From Pseudacidovorax sp. NFM-22 (GTDB lineage Bacteria; Pseudomonadota; Gammaproteobacteria; Burkholderiales; Burkholderiaceae_C): a stretch of 64,000 nt of DNA. The stretch covers positions 124,001 through 188,000 of the forward strand of contig NZ_JACBFY010000002.1 in NCBI RefSeq assembly GCF_021401245.1, written 5' to 3'. The position numbers were made by a program, and so were the translations under genes. The number at the start of each line of letters is the position of its first letter. Within the stretch, counting starts at the first letter, position 1. The notes beneath the pieces were generated by a model. It made no database searches and was not told where the DNA came from. It worked only from the letters and a program-made list of their open reading frames with translations. Shown in pieces: positions 44,127-52,160 of this stretch.

Positions 44127-44906
44127 ATGACCGACACCACCACCACTTCGACGCCCCGCATCGCCCTCATCACCGGCGGCAGCCGCGGCCTGGGCAAGAG
44201 CGCCGCCCTGCACCTCGCCCGCGACGGCGTCGACCTGCTGATCACCTACCGCAGCCGCGCCGACGAGGCCGAGGCCGTGGTGCGCGAGGTGCAGGCCCTG
44301 GGCCGGCGCGCCGTGGCCCTGCCGCTGGACGTATCGCGGGCCGACACCTTCGCCGGCTTTGCCGCCGCCGTGCGCGAAACGCTCGCCGCCACGTGGGGCC
44401 GCACGCAGTTCGACATCCTGCTCAACAACGCCGGCATGGGCATCCACGCCAGCTTCGAGGCCACCACCGAGGCGCAGTTCGACGAGCTGATGGCCACGCA
44501 TCTGAAGGGCCCCTTCTTCCTCACGCAGGCGCTGCTGCCGCTGCTGGCCGACGGGGGCAATGTGCTGAACGTGTCCTCGGGCCTGGCGCGCTTCTCGCTG
44601 CCGGGCTATGCGGCCTACGCCGCCATGAAAGGCGGCATCGAGGTGCTGACGCGCTACCTGGCCAAGGAACTGGGCCCGCGCCGCATCGCCGTGAACACGA
44701 TTGCTCCGGGCGCCATCGCGACCGACTTCGGCGATGGCCTCGTGCGCGACAACGCGCAGATGAATGCCGCCATCGCCACGCAGACCGCGCAGGGTCGCGT
44801 CGGCCTGCCCGACGACATCGGCGGCGCCGTGGCCGCGCTGCTGCGGCCGGGCAACCACTGGATGACGGCGCAGCGCGTCGAAGTCTCGGGCGGGATGTTC
44901 ATCTGA
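44127..44906 (+). CDS. short-chain dehydrogenase/reductase
   Basis: This 259-residue classical SDR has the NAD(P) motif ALITGGSRGLGKSAALHL at about 13-30, LLNNAGMG near 95, the catalytic Ser in NVSSGLARFS and the Tyr-x3-Lys as YAAYAAMKGGIE near residue 158. An Arg in TYRSRADE at the end of strand 2 suggests NADPH. The C-terminal VSGGMFI is typical. It is divergently paired with LysR. The stop overlaps the next convergent gene by 8 bp. Substrate unknown. Confidence 0.9.
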   Translation: MTDTTTTSTPRIALITGGSRGLGKSAALHLARDGVDLLITYRSRADEAEAVVREVQALGRRAVALPLDVSRADTFAGFAAAVRETLAATWGRTQFDILLNNAGMGIHASFEATTEAQFDELMATHLKGPFFLTQALLPLLADGGNVLNVSSGLARFSLPGYAAYAAMKGGIEVLTRYLAKELGPRRIAVNTIAPGAIATDFGDGLVRDNAQMNAAIATQTAQGRVGLPDDIGGAVAALLRPGNHWMTAQRVEVSGGMFI

Positions 44907-45267
44907 GCGCACCGAGCGCACCCGGGCGCGCCAGCCGCCCGAGGGCGGAACGCCACAGCGCGTGGAGCCGGGCCACGAAGCCCGTTTCGTCCTCCGGCGG
45001 CGCCAGCTGCACGACGCGCGCCGCGGCGCCCTCCAGCGCCATCACCTGCGCCCAGCCCTCCGCATCCACCTGATGCGCCTGGCCGGGCGCCAGGTTCTGC
45101 GACACGGCCAGCATCTGCTCCGCCACCCAGCGCGGCGCCTCCACCACCCGCACATGGCCTTCGACGGCGAAGAGCAGCGTGCCGCGGCTCACCGGCAACA
45201 GCAGGCATTCGCCCGGGGCGATGCGGGCCGGATCGGCGGCAGAAAAGGCGGCGGGGCGGGCGGTCAT
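44899..45267 (-). CDS. hypothetical protein, possibly cupin-like, divergent from a MocR regulator
   Basis: This 122-residue soluble protein has an N-terminal beta-rich part, GECLLLPVSRGTLLFAVEGHVRVVEAPRWVAEQM, that looks like a short cupin barrel; HQVDAEGWAQVMALEGAAARVVQLAPP could be the second half. The C-terminus is helical with WRSALGRLARPG. It shares an 8-bp convergent overlap with the SDR gene. Its start is 181 bp from the MocR gene and the operator-like inverted repeat lies between them, so it is the likely MocR target. Function unknown. Confidence 0.6.
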   Translation of the reverse strand: MTARPAAFSAADPARIAPGECLLLPVSRGTLLFAVEGHVRVVEAPRWVAEQMLAVSQNLAPGQAHQVDAEGWAQVMALEGAAARVVQLAPPEDETGFVARLHALWRSALGRLARPGALGALR

Positions 45268-45349
45268 GGCAGGTCCTCGGTCGGTGCGTTGAAGTGGCCT
45301 CCAGCGTAGGCCTGACACTGCCTGCAAAACAGGCACACCCGTCGCGGAC

Positions 45350-45394
45350 ATCGACCACAACAGCTGCGCCGAAAAGCGTTCTGTTATGGTCGAT
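45350..45394. promoter_or_regulatory. 14-bp inverted repeat upstream of the MocR gene
   Basis: ATCGACCACAACAG (45350-45363) and CTGTTATGGTCGAT (45381-45394) match as an inverted repeat at 13 of 14 positions, with a 17-bp spacer. The right arm contains TATGGT, a weak -10 for the MocR gene. A smaller GCCTG-CAAAA-CAGGC palindrome lies 16 bp further left (45320-45334). This is a strong operator candidate for the dimeric MocR regulator. Confidence 0.6.
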
Positions 45395-45448
45395 TCGCCG
45401 CCCAACTGCATCTGTTCCGATATGCGCCGGCGACGCACCATCGCAGCC

Positions 45449-46909
45449 ATGTCCCCCCTGCCCCGCTACCGCCAGCTGGCCCAGCACTACACCCAGGCCA
45501 TCCGCGACGGCACGCTCCAGCCCGGCGAGCGCCTGCCCTCGTTGCGAGAGCTGATGAAGCTGCACGGCGTGAGCCTGTCCACCGCGCTGCAGGTCTGCCG
45601 CACGCTCGAAGGCGACGGCTTTGCCGAGGCGCGCGAGCGCTCGGGCTATTTCGTGCGCCAGCCGCGCCGCCTGGCCATGGTGCCCATGGACGAGCCCACC
45701 GCCGACCGGCCGCCCGATCCGGCGCAGTTCGTCGGCATCCACCAGACGGTGTCGGACTTCGTGACCCGCCGCCGCTGGGGCGAGGTGCATCTGGACCTGT
45801 CTTCCGCCCGCGCCTCGCCCGAGCTCTACCCGGCCGAGGCCCTGCGCACGGCCATGATGCGCAGCCTGCGCCAGCGGCCGCAGCTGCTGACGCAGGCCTC
45901 GCCCTCGCGCAGCCGCACGCCCTTTCGCGAGGCGGTGGCTCGGCGGGCGCTGCGCGGCGGCATGCACTTGGCGCCCGAGGAGGTGCTGCCCACCAACGGC
46001 TGCATCGAGGCGCTCAACCTGGCCTTGCGCGCCGTCGCCCAGCCCGGCGACACGGTGGCCGTCGAGTCGCCCACCTTCTATGGCCTGCTGCAGGCGCTCG
46101 AAAGCCTGGGCATGCGCGCGCTGGAGATTCCCACCAGCCCGCAGACCGGCCTGTCGCTGGAGGCGCTGGAGCTGGCCCTGCGCACCTACGAGCGCATCCG
46201 GGCCGTGGTGGTGGTGCCGCACCTGCAGAACCCACTGGGCAGCGTCATGCCCGACACCCACAAGCAACGGCTGGTGCAGCTGTGCCGCGCGCACGGCACC
46301 GCGCTGATCGAGGACGACACCTACACCGAGCTGCTGGACGCGGACGCCGTGCCGCGCGCCATCCAGTCCTTCGACACCGAGGGCGGCGTGATCCATTGCG
46401 CCTCGATGCACAAGGTGCTGGCGCCCGGGCTGCGGCTGGGCTGGATCCACGCCGGCCGCTGGCATGCGCGGGTGGAGATGCTCAAGTTCGCCCAGACGCG
46501 GATGAACGAGGAGCTGTCGCAATGGGCCGTGGGCGAGTTCATGGCCACGAGCGCCTACGACCGCCACCTGCGCCGCCTGCGCGAGACGCTGCGGCTGCAG
46601 CGCGAGCGCACGGCCGATGCCATCGCCGCGCACTTCCCGGCCGGCACGCGCATCAACCTGCCGCCCGGCGGGCTCCAGCTGTGGGTGGAGCTGCCGCCCG
46701 GCACGCAGGCCCAGGCGCTGTTCGACGCGGCGCTGGCCGAGCACATCCTCGTGGCGCCGGGCACGCTGTTCTCCAACAGCGCGCGCTGCGACGGGCATGT
46801 GCGCATCAACTGCGGCCTGCCCTGGTCGCCGGCGCTGGCCGCGGGCCTGAAGCGGTTGGGCGAGCTGGCGCACGCCGTCGCTGTACCGCGGGCGCGGCGC
46901 GCGGCCTGA
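45449..46909 (+). CDS. MocR-family regulator: GntR winged helix fused to PLP aminotransferase-like domain
   Basis: This 486-residue protein joins an N-terminal GntR winged helix (LPRYRQLAQHYTQAIRDGTLQPGERLPSLRELMKLHGVSLSTALQVCRTLE at about 4-55) to a type I aminotransferase-like domain with the pyridoxal-phosphate lysine in CASMHKVLAPGLRLGWI and NPLGSVMP. MocR proteins sense vitamin B6 compounds or amino acids. An in-frame ATG 27 bp upstream would add nine Arg-rich residues and is less likely. It faces a hypothetical gene across an inverted repeat. Frequently regulates pyridoxal synthesis or an amino acid exporter, but neither is adjacent. Confidence 0.9.
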   Translation: MSPLPRYRQLAQHYTQAIRDGTLQPGERLPSLRELMKLHGVSLSTALQVCRTLEGDGFAEARERSGYFVRQPRRLAMVPMDEPTADRPPDPAQFVGIHQTVSDFVTRRRWGEVHLDLSSARASPELYPAEALRTAMMRSLRQRPQLLTQASPSRSRTPFREAVARRALRGGMHLAPEEVLPTNGCIEALNLALRAVAQPGDTVAVESPTFYGLLQALESLGMRALEIPTSPQTGLSLEALELALRTYERIRAVVVVPHLQNPLGSVMPDTHKQRLVQLCRAHGTALIEDDTYTELLDADAVPRAIQSFDTEGGVIHCASMHKVLAPGLRLGWIHAGRWHARVEMLKFAQTRMNEELSQWAVGEFMATSAYDRHLRRLRETLRLQRERTADAIAAHFPAGTRINLPPGGLQLWVELPPGTQAQALFDAALAEHILVAPGTLFSNSARCDGHVRINCGLPWSPALAAGLKRLGELAHAVAVPRARRAA

Positions 46910-47018
46910 CAGTCGACCGACACCGGCTGTGGCCATCGGTCCGGCGGTCGCGATCCACCGCTAGAGTGGCACGCTGCGGCCGGCATCCGCCGGGCTTTCC
47001 CACACAGAAAGGACGACC

Positions 47019-47438
47019 ATGAAAGGCCAATGCCTCTGCGGCGCCGTGCGCGTCGACGCGCCGGACGCCCGCGAAATCGGTGCCTGCCATTGCGGCTACT
47101 GCCGCCGCTGGGGCGGCGGCGGGCCGATGCTGGCGGTGCACTGCGGCACCGGCGTGCGCTTCGAGGGCGCCGACCAGATCGGCGTCTTCGCCTCGTCCGA
47201 CTGGGCCGAGCGCGCCTTCTGCCACCGCTGCGGCACGCACCTGTACTACAAGCTGCTGCCCACGGGCGAGTTCTTCGTGCCGGCCGGCCTGTTCGACACG
47301 GACGACTTCGAGATCACGCAGCAGATCTACATCGACAAGAAACCGGACTTCTACGACCTGGCCAACCAGACGCCGGTGATGACCGAGGCGCAGGTGCTGG
47401 CACAGTTTGCGCCACCCGGGGACGCCACGGCCGGTTGA
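47019..47438 (+). CDS. GFA-family (glutathione-dependent formaldehyde-activating-like) zinc protein
   Basis: This 139-residue protein carries three cysteine pairs typical of the GFA/CENP-V domain: QCLCGAV at about 4-10, ACHCGYCRRW at about 23-32 and FCHRCGTHLYY near 68. These bind structural and exposed zinc ions. True formaldehyde activation is shown for few members, so the role may be different. It is a lone gene upstream of a repeat-rich gap. AAAGGA is placed before the ATG. Confidence 0.9.
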   Translation: MKGQCLCGAVRVDAPDAREIGACHCGYCRRWGGGGPMLAVHCGTGVRFEGADQIGVFASSDWAERAFCHRCGTHLYYKLLPTGEFFVPAGLFDTDDFEITQQIYIDKKPDFYDLANQTPVMTEAQVLAQFAPPGDATAG

Positions 47439-47501
47439 GGGCGGGGTTGCGGGCGCTGAAGACGACCCGCTGGCCCCATGCAGTCGGTTGCCTGTTCGGC
47501 C

Positions 47502-47584
47502 GTTCTGCCGTTCTGCCGTTCTGCCGTTCGCCCTGAGCTTGTCGAAGGGCTTGCGCCAGGCTTCGACAAGCTCAGCCCGAACGG
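47502..47584. repeat. GTTCTGCC octamer array and REP-like palindrome
   Basis: Positions 47502-47529 hold three and a half tandem copies of GTTCTGCC. Directly after, CCGTTCGCCCTGAGCTTGTC ... and its inverse GACAAGCTCAGCCCGAACGG (47524-47584) form a long inverted repeat with a 10-base spacer; one base differs in the CCCTGAGC/GCTCAGCC region. The palindrome is a widespread dispersed element in GC-rich proteobacteria. The rest of this 237-bp gap (47585-47675) holds a run of GGCTGC-like repeats and no gene. Confidence 0.8.
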
Positions 47585-47675
47585 ACTTTGGTGAACCCCC
47601 GGCATTGGCCAATCGGACGCTTTTGCTGGCTGCCGGCTGCTGGCTGTTGGCTGCTGTCGGACGCGGTTCGCCGGT

Positions 47676-48602
47676 TCAGTCGACGAGCGCCAGCGCCGCG
47701 TAGTCGCCGACCTTGTCGCCCAGGCCTGCGGCGACCAGTTGCACGCCGTCGGTGAGCGAGGGCAGGCGGCCCTCCAGCTGCGCCTGCAGGCGCGGCAGCA
47801 GAAAGTCACGGTTGTGCCAGAACACGCTGCCCCCCAGGCTGATGCGCGACAGGTCCAGCGCGGCCACCAGGTTGTAGAGCAGCCGGCCCATGACGCGGCA
47901 CAGCGCGTCCACGGTGGCCAGGGCCTTCGCATCGCCCTGCTGGGCGGCGCCGAAGAGCGCCGCGGCGTCAACGCCGAAGCGTCGGGCGATGGCGTTGCCG
48001 GCCACGAGCGATTCGACGTCGCCGCGGTTGCCGCAGCCGCACAGGGCCTCGTTGTCGTCATCGCTCACAAACAGATGGCCGGCATGCCCGGCGTTGCCGT
48101 TCTTGCCGCGCAGCGTGCGGCCGTCCACGCACAGGCCCACGCCCACGCCGGTGCTCCAGGTGACGTAGGCGCAGTGGTCCTGGCCCTGCAGCGCACCCCA
48201 GCGGCGCTCGGCCTCCAGCGCGGCCACGGCGTCGTTCTCCACCCGCACGCGGCCGAAGCGGGCGGCCAGCGGCGCCTCGATGGGCGCGAAGGTCCAGTCG
48301 TTGGGCAGGCCGCGGTCGGGGCCGGCCAGACCGCCGCAGATGTTGGGCGTGGCCAGGGCGATGGCGCCGCCCTGCAGCACGAAGGGGCCGGCCGACGACA
48401 CGCCCACCTGGTCCACCTCGGGAACCGGCACACCGGCCTCGGCGCAGGCGGCCTCGATGAGTTGCATCACCTGCCGCGCCACGGCCTCGTTGTCGCCGGT
48501 CTTGGCCGTCGGCGCGTTCTGCCGGGCGATCAGGTCGGTACTGCCAGCTTTGGCCAGGCTCACCGCCACCTTGGTGCCGCCGATGTCGACGCAGGCTTTC
48601 AT
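47676..48602 (-). CDS. ROK-family sugar kinase
   Basis: This 308-residue protein begins MKACVDIGGTKVAVSLA, the phosphate-1 ATP motif of ROK sugar kinases. The active-site Asp is in ENDAVAALEAERRWG near 124. The zinc-binding ROK signature reads GHAGHLFVSDDDNEALCGCGNRGDVES near residues 160-186 (CGCGNRG). Such enzymes phosphorylate glucose, fructose or N-acetyl sugars. It leads a minus-strand run with DUF2905, an IMPase-type phosphatase and a MidA-like methyltransferase. The exact sugar is not determined by sequence. Confidence 0.88.
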   Translation of the reverse strand: MKACVDIGGTKVAVSLAKAGSTDLIARQNAPTAKTGDNEAVARQVMQLIEAACAEAGVPVPEVDQVGVSSAGPFVLQGGAIALATPNICGGLAGPDRGLPNDWTFAPIEAPLAARFGRVRVENDAVAALEAERRWGALQGQDHCAYVTWSTGVGVGLCVDGRTLRGKNGNAGHAGHLFVSDDDNEALCGCGNRGDVESLVAGNAIARRFGVDAAALFGAAQQGDAKALATVDALCRVMGRLLYNLVAALDLSRISLGGSVFWHNRDFLLPRLQAQLEGRLPSLTDGVQLVAAGLGDKVGDYAALALVD

Positions 48603-48642
48603 GCGCGGGGTTTCCTTGGATCGTTGAAAGAGAAGAGGAGGC

Positions 48643-48837
48643 TCAGAGCAAGCGCGCCACGCCGGCCGCGATCATGCTCAGCACCACGGTGCTCGCGATG
48701 GGCAGTTGCCACGTGCGGCCAAAGAGCTTGAATTCGAAATCGCCCGGCAGCCGACCGAAGCCCAGCTTGCGCAGCCAGCCCGTGAGGCCCTGCAGCAGCA
48801 GCAGGGCCAGCATGGTGACGAGCAGCCAGCGCAGCAT
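48643..48837 (-). CDS. DUF2905-family small membrane protein
   Basis: This 64-residue protein has two hydrophobic helices (MLRWLLVTMLALLLLQGLTGWL and LPIASTVVLSMIAAGVARLL) joined by the conserved DUF2905 linker GFGRLPGDFEFKLFGRTW. It is an inner-membrane protein of unknown function, conserved in many bacteria. It lies 21 bp downstream of the HisN-like gene on the minus strand. Confidence 0.88.
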   Translation of the reverse strand: MLRWLLVTMLALLLLQGLTGWLRKLGFGRLPGDFEFKLFGRTWQLPIASTVVLSMIAAGVARLL

Positions 48838-48858
48838 CCGCGAGCAGGCGTGACGGGC

Positions 48859-49620
48859 TCAGCCGGCCAGGGCCGCGAGGGCCTGCCGGTGCAGCTCGGG
48901 CGTGGCGGCGGCCACGACGCGGCCGTCGGAATGCAGGCCCAGCGGCTGGCCCGCCCAGTCGGTGATGACGCCGCCCGCGGCCTCCACCAGGCCGGCGGGG
49001 CCCAGGTAGTCGTAGGGCTGCAGGCCGGCCTCGACCACCAGGTCGATGGTGCCGCCGGCCAGTTGCGCATAGCTGTAGCAGTCGCCGCCGAAGCGGCGCA
49101 TGGCGCACTGGCGGCTCAGGCGGTCGAAGGCGGCCCAGTCCGCGGCCGAGAAGATGTCGGGCGAGGTGGTGAAGATGCGCGCGTCCGCCAGCTGCGTGCA
49201 GTCGCGCACGCGCACCGGCTGGCCGTTTCGCATGGCCACGCCGTCCTGGCCCACCCAGCGCTCGCCAAGCACCGGCATGTCCACCAGGCCCAGCACCACC
49301 CGGCCGCCTTCGAGGGCGCCGATCAGCGTGCCCCACAGCGGCGAGCCGGTGATGAAGCTGCGCGTGCCGTCGATCGGGTCCAGCACCCACACGCGGGCCG
49401 CGTCCAGGTTCTGCTGGCCGTGTTCCTCGCCGTAGATGCCGTCCTGCGGCAGGGCCTGCGCCAGGATGTCGCGCATGGCCTGCTCGGCGGCGCGGTCGGC
49501 CAGGGTGACCGGGCTTTCGTCGGCCTTGGTGATGATGTCCAGCGGCTGGCGGAAATGCGCCATCGACTGGGCGGCGGCGGCGTCGGCCAGGGCGTGGGCG
49601 GTACGGAGCAGGTCGTTCAT
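48859..49620 (-). CDS. histidinol-phosphatase-like inositol monophosphatase family enzyme
   Basis: This 253-residue Mg-dependent phosphatase has IMPase motifs: YGEEHG near 63 with the metal-binding Glu, VLDPIDGTRSFITGSPLWGTLIGALEGG at about 80-107, and GGDCYSYAQLAGGTIDLVVEAGLQPYD near residues 175-205 with the second metal-binding Asp. The wording DPIDGTRSFITG is that of the HisN subgroup, whose members hydrolyse histidinol-phosphate in organisms lacking the bifunctional HisB. Inositol phosphatase or PAP phosphatase activity is a possible alternative. Confidence 0.85.
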   Translation of the reverse strand: MNDLLRTAHALADAAAAQSMAHFRQPLDIITKADESPVTLADRAAEQAMRDILAQALPQDGIYGEEHGQQNLDAARVWVLDPIDGTRSFITGSPLWGTLIGALEGGRVVLGLVDMPVLGERWVGQDGVAMRNGQPVRVRDCTQLADARIFTTSPDIFSAADWAAFDRLSRQCAMRRFGGDCYSYAQLAGGTIDLVVEAGLQPYDYLGPAGLVEAAGGVITDWAGQPLGLHSDGRVVAAATPELHRQALAALAG

Positions 49621-49673
49621 GGGCGGGCGGACAGGCGCGGTGCGGTCAAGGGAGATGGAAAGAGGGATCAGGA

Positions 49674-50804
49674 TCAGAGCGTATGGCTGCGGTCGCCCTG
49701 GCGGAAGCCGACGGCATCCCACGATTCGCCGGCGGCGAAGGCGAGCACCTTGAACAGCTCGCCCATCTCGTGCTCGTGGATCAGGCGGGCAGCCAGGGCG
49801 CGCTCGGCCAGCGGCGCTGCCATCATGCGCTCGGCCAGGCCGCAGTCGAGCAGGAAGCGCGCCTGGCTGGTGTAGCCCAGCACCTCCAGCCCGGCGTCCT
49901 GACCGGCCAGGGCCACGCCGGTGAAATCGACGTGGGCGGTGATGTCCTTGTCGCCCACGGCCACCAGCGGGTTGTCGTCGGAGCGGTGGGCCTGGTGGCA
50001 CATCAGCGTGCCCATGTGGCGCTGGGGGTGGTAGTACTCGGACTCGGGAAAGCCGTAGTCCAGGAAGTAGGCGGCGCCACGCTTGAGGCGCTCGGCCAGC
50101 GTGGCAATGAAGGCGCGGGCCTGCGGATGCACCTCGGTCAGGTAGTCCTGCGGGCCATCGGGCTCGACGGGCGGGCGCAACGCGGTCGGGCGGTCCTCCC
50201 AGCCGAAGGTGCCGTCGGGCTGCACGGTCACGCCGCGCTCCAGCCACTGGCCGGCGCGCCGCACCAGCAGCTGGACCGGCATGGCATCCAGCACCTCGTT
50301 GCCGACCACCACGCCTTCGATGGCATCGGGCAGCGCATCGACCCAGCGCACGCGGCCGGCCCAGGGCGCGAGGCGCTCCTGCTGGCGGGCACGCAGCGCG
50401 CCGGAGAGGTCGACGATCGTGTAGCGCGCCACGCGCTCGCCCAGGCTTTCCAGCAGCTGCGCGGCCAGCGCGCCGCTGCCGGCGCCGAACTCCCACACTT
50501 CGTCCGTGCCGGTGTGGTCGAAGGCGTCGGCAACGGCCACGGCCAGGCTCTGGCCGAACAGCGGCGACAACTCGGGTGCCGTCACGAAGTCGCTGCCCGA
50601 CTGCGGCAGGTGGCCGAACTTGCGGCTGCCGTGCGCGTAGTAGCCGAGGCCGGGCGCGTAGAGGGCCAGCGCCATGAAGCGGTCGAAGGGCAGCCAGCCG
50701 CCGTCCCGCTCGATGGCGCGCCTCACCAGCGCTGCACAGGCAGCAGAGGAGGAAGAGGCGGTCGGTACACTGGGCGGGGTCGTCGGGGTGCTCACGGCAC
50801 CCAT
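49674..50804 (-). CDS. class I SAM-dependent methyltransferase, MidA/NDUFAF7 family
   Basis: This 376-residue protein has a SAM-dependent methyltransferase fold with WEFGAGSGALAAQLLESLG (motif I) at about 104-122. The MidA-specific phrases are FMALALYAPGLGYYAHGSRKFG (about 43-64), SDFVTAPELSPLFGQSLA and the C-terminal GALFLDYGFPE-like segment (AAYFLDYGFPESEYYH). The mitochondrial relative methylates an Arg in complex I. Role in bacteria is not established. It is divergent from a pteridine reductase-like gene, 94 bp away. Confidence 0.88.
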   Translation of the reverse strand: MGAVSTPTTPPSVPTASSSSAACAALVRRAIERDGGWLPFDRFMALALYAPGLGYYAHGSRKFGHLPQSGSDFVTAPELSPLFGQSLAVAVADAFDHTGTDEVWEFGAGSGALAAQLLESLGERVARYTIVDLSGALRARQQERLAPWAGRVRWVDALPDAIEGVVVGNEVLDAMPVQLLVRRAGQWLERGVTVQPDGTFGWEDRPTALRPPVEPDGPQDYLTEVHPQARAFIATLAERLKRGAAYFLDYGFPESEYYHPQRHMGTLMCHQAHRSDDNPLVAVGDKDITAHVDFTGVALAGQDAGLEVLGYTSQARFLLDCGLAERMMAAPLAERALAARLIHEHEMGELFKVLAFAAGESWDAVGFRQGDRSHTL

Positions 50805-50898
50805 TCTCCCTGCAACGCGCGGGCGGTCCGGCGCCGGTGGACTTGCCGTCCTGCCGCGCCTGCCAGGACGCCCGCTCCACTTTCATCGCCCCCCATCC

Positions 50899-51675
50899 AT
50901 GAGTGCCCTTCCCCCTGCCAGTGAACCGCGTACCGTGCTGGTGACCGGCGCCGGCCGCCGGCTCGGCCGCGAGATCGCCCTGGCCCTGGCGGCGGGAGGC
51001 TGGCAGGTGGCGGTGCACTACCGCAGCTCGCGCGAGGAGGCCCAGGCCACCGCCGCCGACTGCGCCCGGCTCTCAGGCCGCGCCGCCATCATCAGCGCCG
51101 AGCTGGAGGACGAGGCCGCCGTGCGCGCCATGGTGCCGCAGGTGGTGGCCGAGTTCGGCCGGCTCGACGCCGTGGTGCACAGCGCGTCGCGCTTCGAGCA
51201 CGACGATGCCGCCAGCTTCGGCTATGCCGCGATGGAGGCCCATCTGCGCAGCAATACCGGGGCCGCCATCCTGCTGGCCCAGGCCCTGCGCCAGCACCTG
51301 GACGAACGCGACGGCCACGGCGCCGTGGTCCACCTGCTGGACCAGAAGCTGTGGAACCCGAACCCCGACTTCCTGAGCTACACGCTGTCGAAGGCCGCGC
51401 TGGAAGCGGCCACGCCGCTACTGGCGCTGGCGCTGGCGCCACGCGTGCGCGTCGTCGGCGTGGCGCCGGGCCTCACGCTCACGAGCCACATGCTGAGCGA
51501 CGAGCGCTTCCAGCAATTGCACCGCCTGTCACCGCTGGGCCGCTCCTCGACGCCGCAGGACGTGGCGGCCACGGTGCGCTTCGCGCTCGAAAACAACTCG
51601 ATGACGGGCACCACGCTGCTGGTCGATGGCGGCCAGCACCTGATGCGCTTCGAGCGCGACTTCTCCTTGATGTGA
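50899..51675 (+). CDS. short-chain dehydrogenase, pteridine reductase/FolM-like
   Basis: This 258-residue SDR begins with TVLVTGAGRRLGREIALALA: the TGAxRRLG motif is characteristic of pteridine reductases and FolM (dihydromonapterin reductase). HYRSSREEA suggests NADPH use. The catalytic Tyr-x3-Lys is in YTLSKAALE near residue 162. It precedes folB by 11 bp, and the folB-linked position supports a role in reduced-pterin or folate supply. Its ATG is preceded by CCCCCCATCC, which offers little ribosome-binding sequence. Confidence 0.85.
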   Translation: MSALPPASEPRTVLVTGAGRRLGREIALALAAGGWQVAVHYRSSREEAQATAADCARLSGRAAIISAELEDEAAVRAMVPQVVAEFGRLDAVVHSASRFEHDDAASFGYAAMEAHLRSNTGAAILLAQALRQHLDERDGHGAVVHLLDQKLWNPNPDFLSYTLSKAALEAATPLLALALAPRVRVVGVAPGLTLTSHMLSDERFQQLHRLSPLGRSSTPQDVAATVRFALENNSMTGTTLLVDGGQHLMRFERDFSLM

Positions 51676-51686
51676 CGAGCACCTCC

Positions 51687-52061
51687 ATGACCGCCCCCCT
51701 CCTCGGCCAGCAGCGCCTGACGCTCACGGGCCTGCGCTTCGATGCCAACCTGGGCATCCTCGACAGCGAGAAGACCGCGCCGCAGCCGATCCGCGTCGAT
51801 GCCGAACTCAACCTGGGCCCGCAGCCGCTGGCGCCGCAGGACGACGACATCTTCCACGTGCTCGACTACCGCAAGGTGCGCAAGATCATCATCGAGGAGT
51901 GCACCGCGCACCATGTGAACCTGCTGGAAAGCCTGATCGGCCAGGTTGCCGGCCGGCTGATGCAGCTGCCCGGCGTGCTGGGTGTGCGCGTGAAGATCGC
52001 CAAGCTGGAAATCTTCGACGACTGCGAGGTCGCGATCCGCGTCGAGACCGGCCACTGGTGA
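51687..52061 (+). CDS. folB: dihydroneopterin aldolase
   Basis: FolB cleaves 7,8-dihydroneopterin to 6-hydroxymethyl-dihydropterin and glycolaldehyde in folate synthesis. The 124-residue protein has LTLTGLRFDANLGILDSEKTAPQPIRVDAEL near the start, a dimer-strand HVLDYRKVRKIIIEECT, and the conserved Glu in NLLESLIGQVAGRLMQLP. The ATG at 51687 was chosen; a GTG at 51672 overlapping the upstream stop (GTGA) is a real alternative that adds five residues. It is coupled to the FolM-like SDR. Confidence 0.9.
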   Translation: MTAPLLGQQRLTLTGLRFDANLGILDSEKTAPQPIRVDAELNLGPQPLAPQDDDIFHVLDYRKVRKIIIEECTAHHVNLLESLIGQVAGRLMQLPGVLGVRVKIAKLEIFDDCEVAIRVETGHW

Positions 52062-52160
52062 GCTCGGGCGAAGGCCACTGAGCCGGCAAGACCCGCGCGG
52101 CCGGAACAAGAAGAAGGCCGGCCACCGGCAGCACACTTCGGCGGCGGCCTCCCACTCACC

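Noticed and set aside
47407-47703. 98-codon ORF containing FALSLSKGLRQASTSSARTDF
   Set aside because: This phrase is the translation of a dispersed REP-like palindrome, often mis-annotated as protein.
52081-52155. Terminator hairpin after folB (GGCCGG ... CCGGCC)
   Set aside because: Arms are only 6 bp with a 13-base loop and no T-tract; not convincing enough to annotate.
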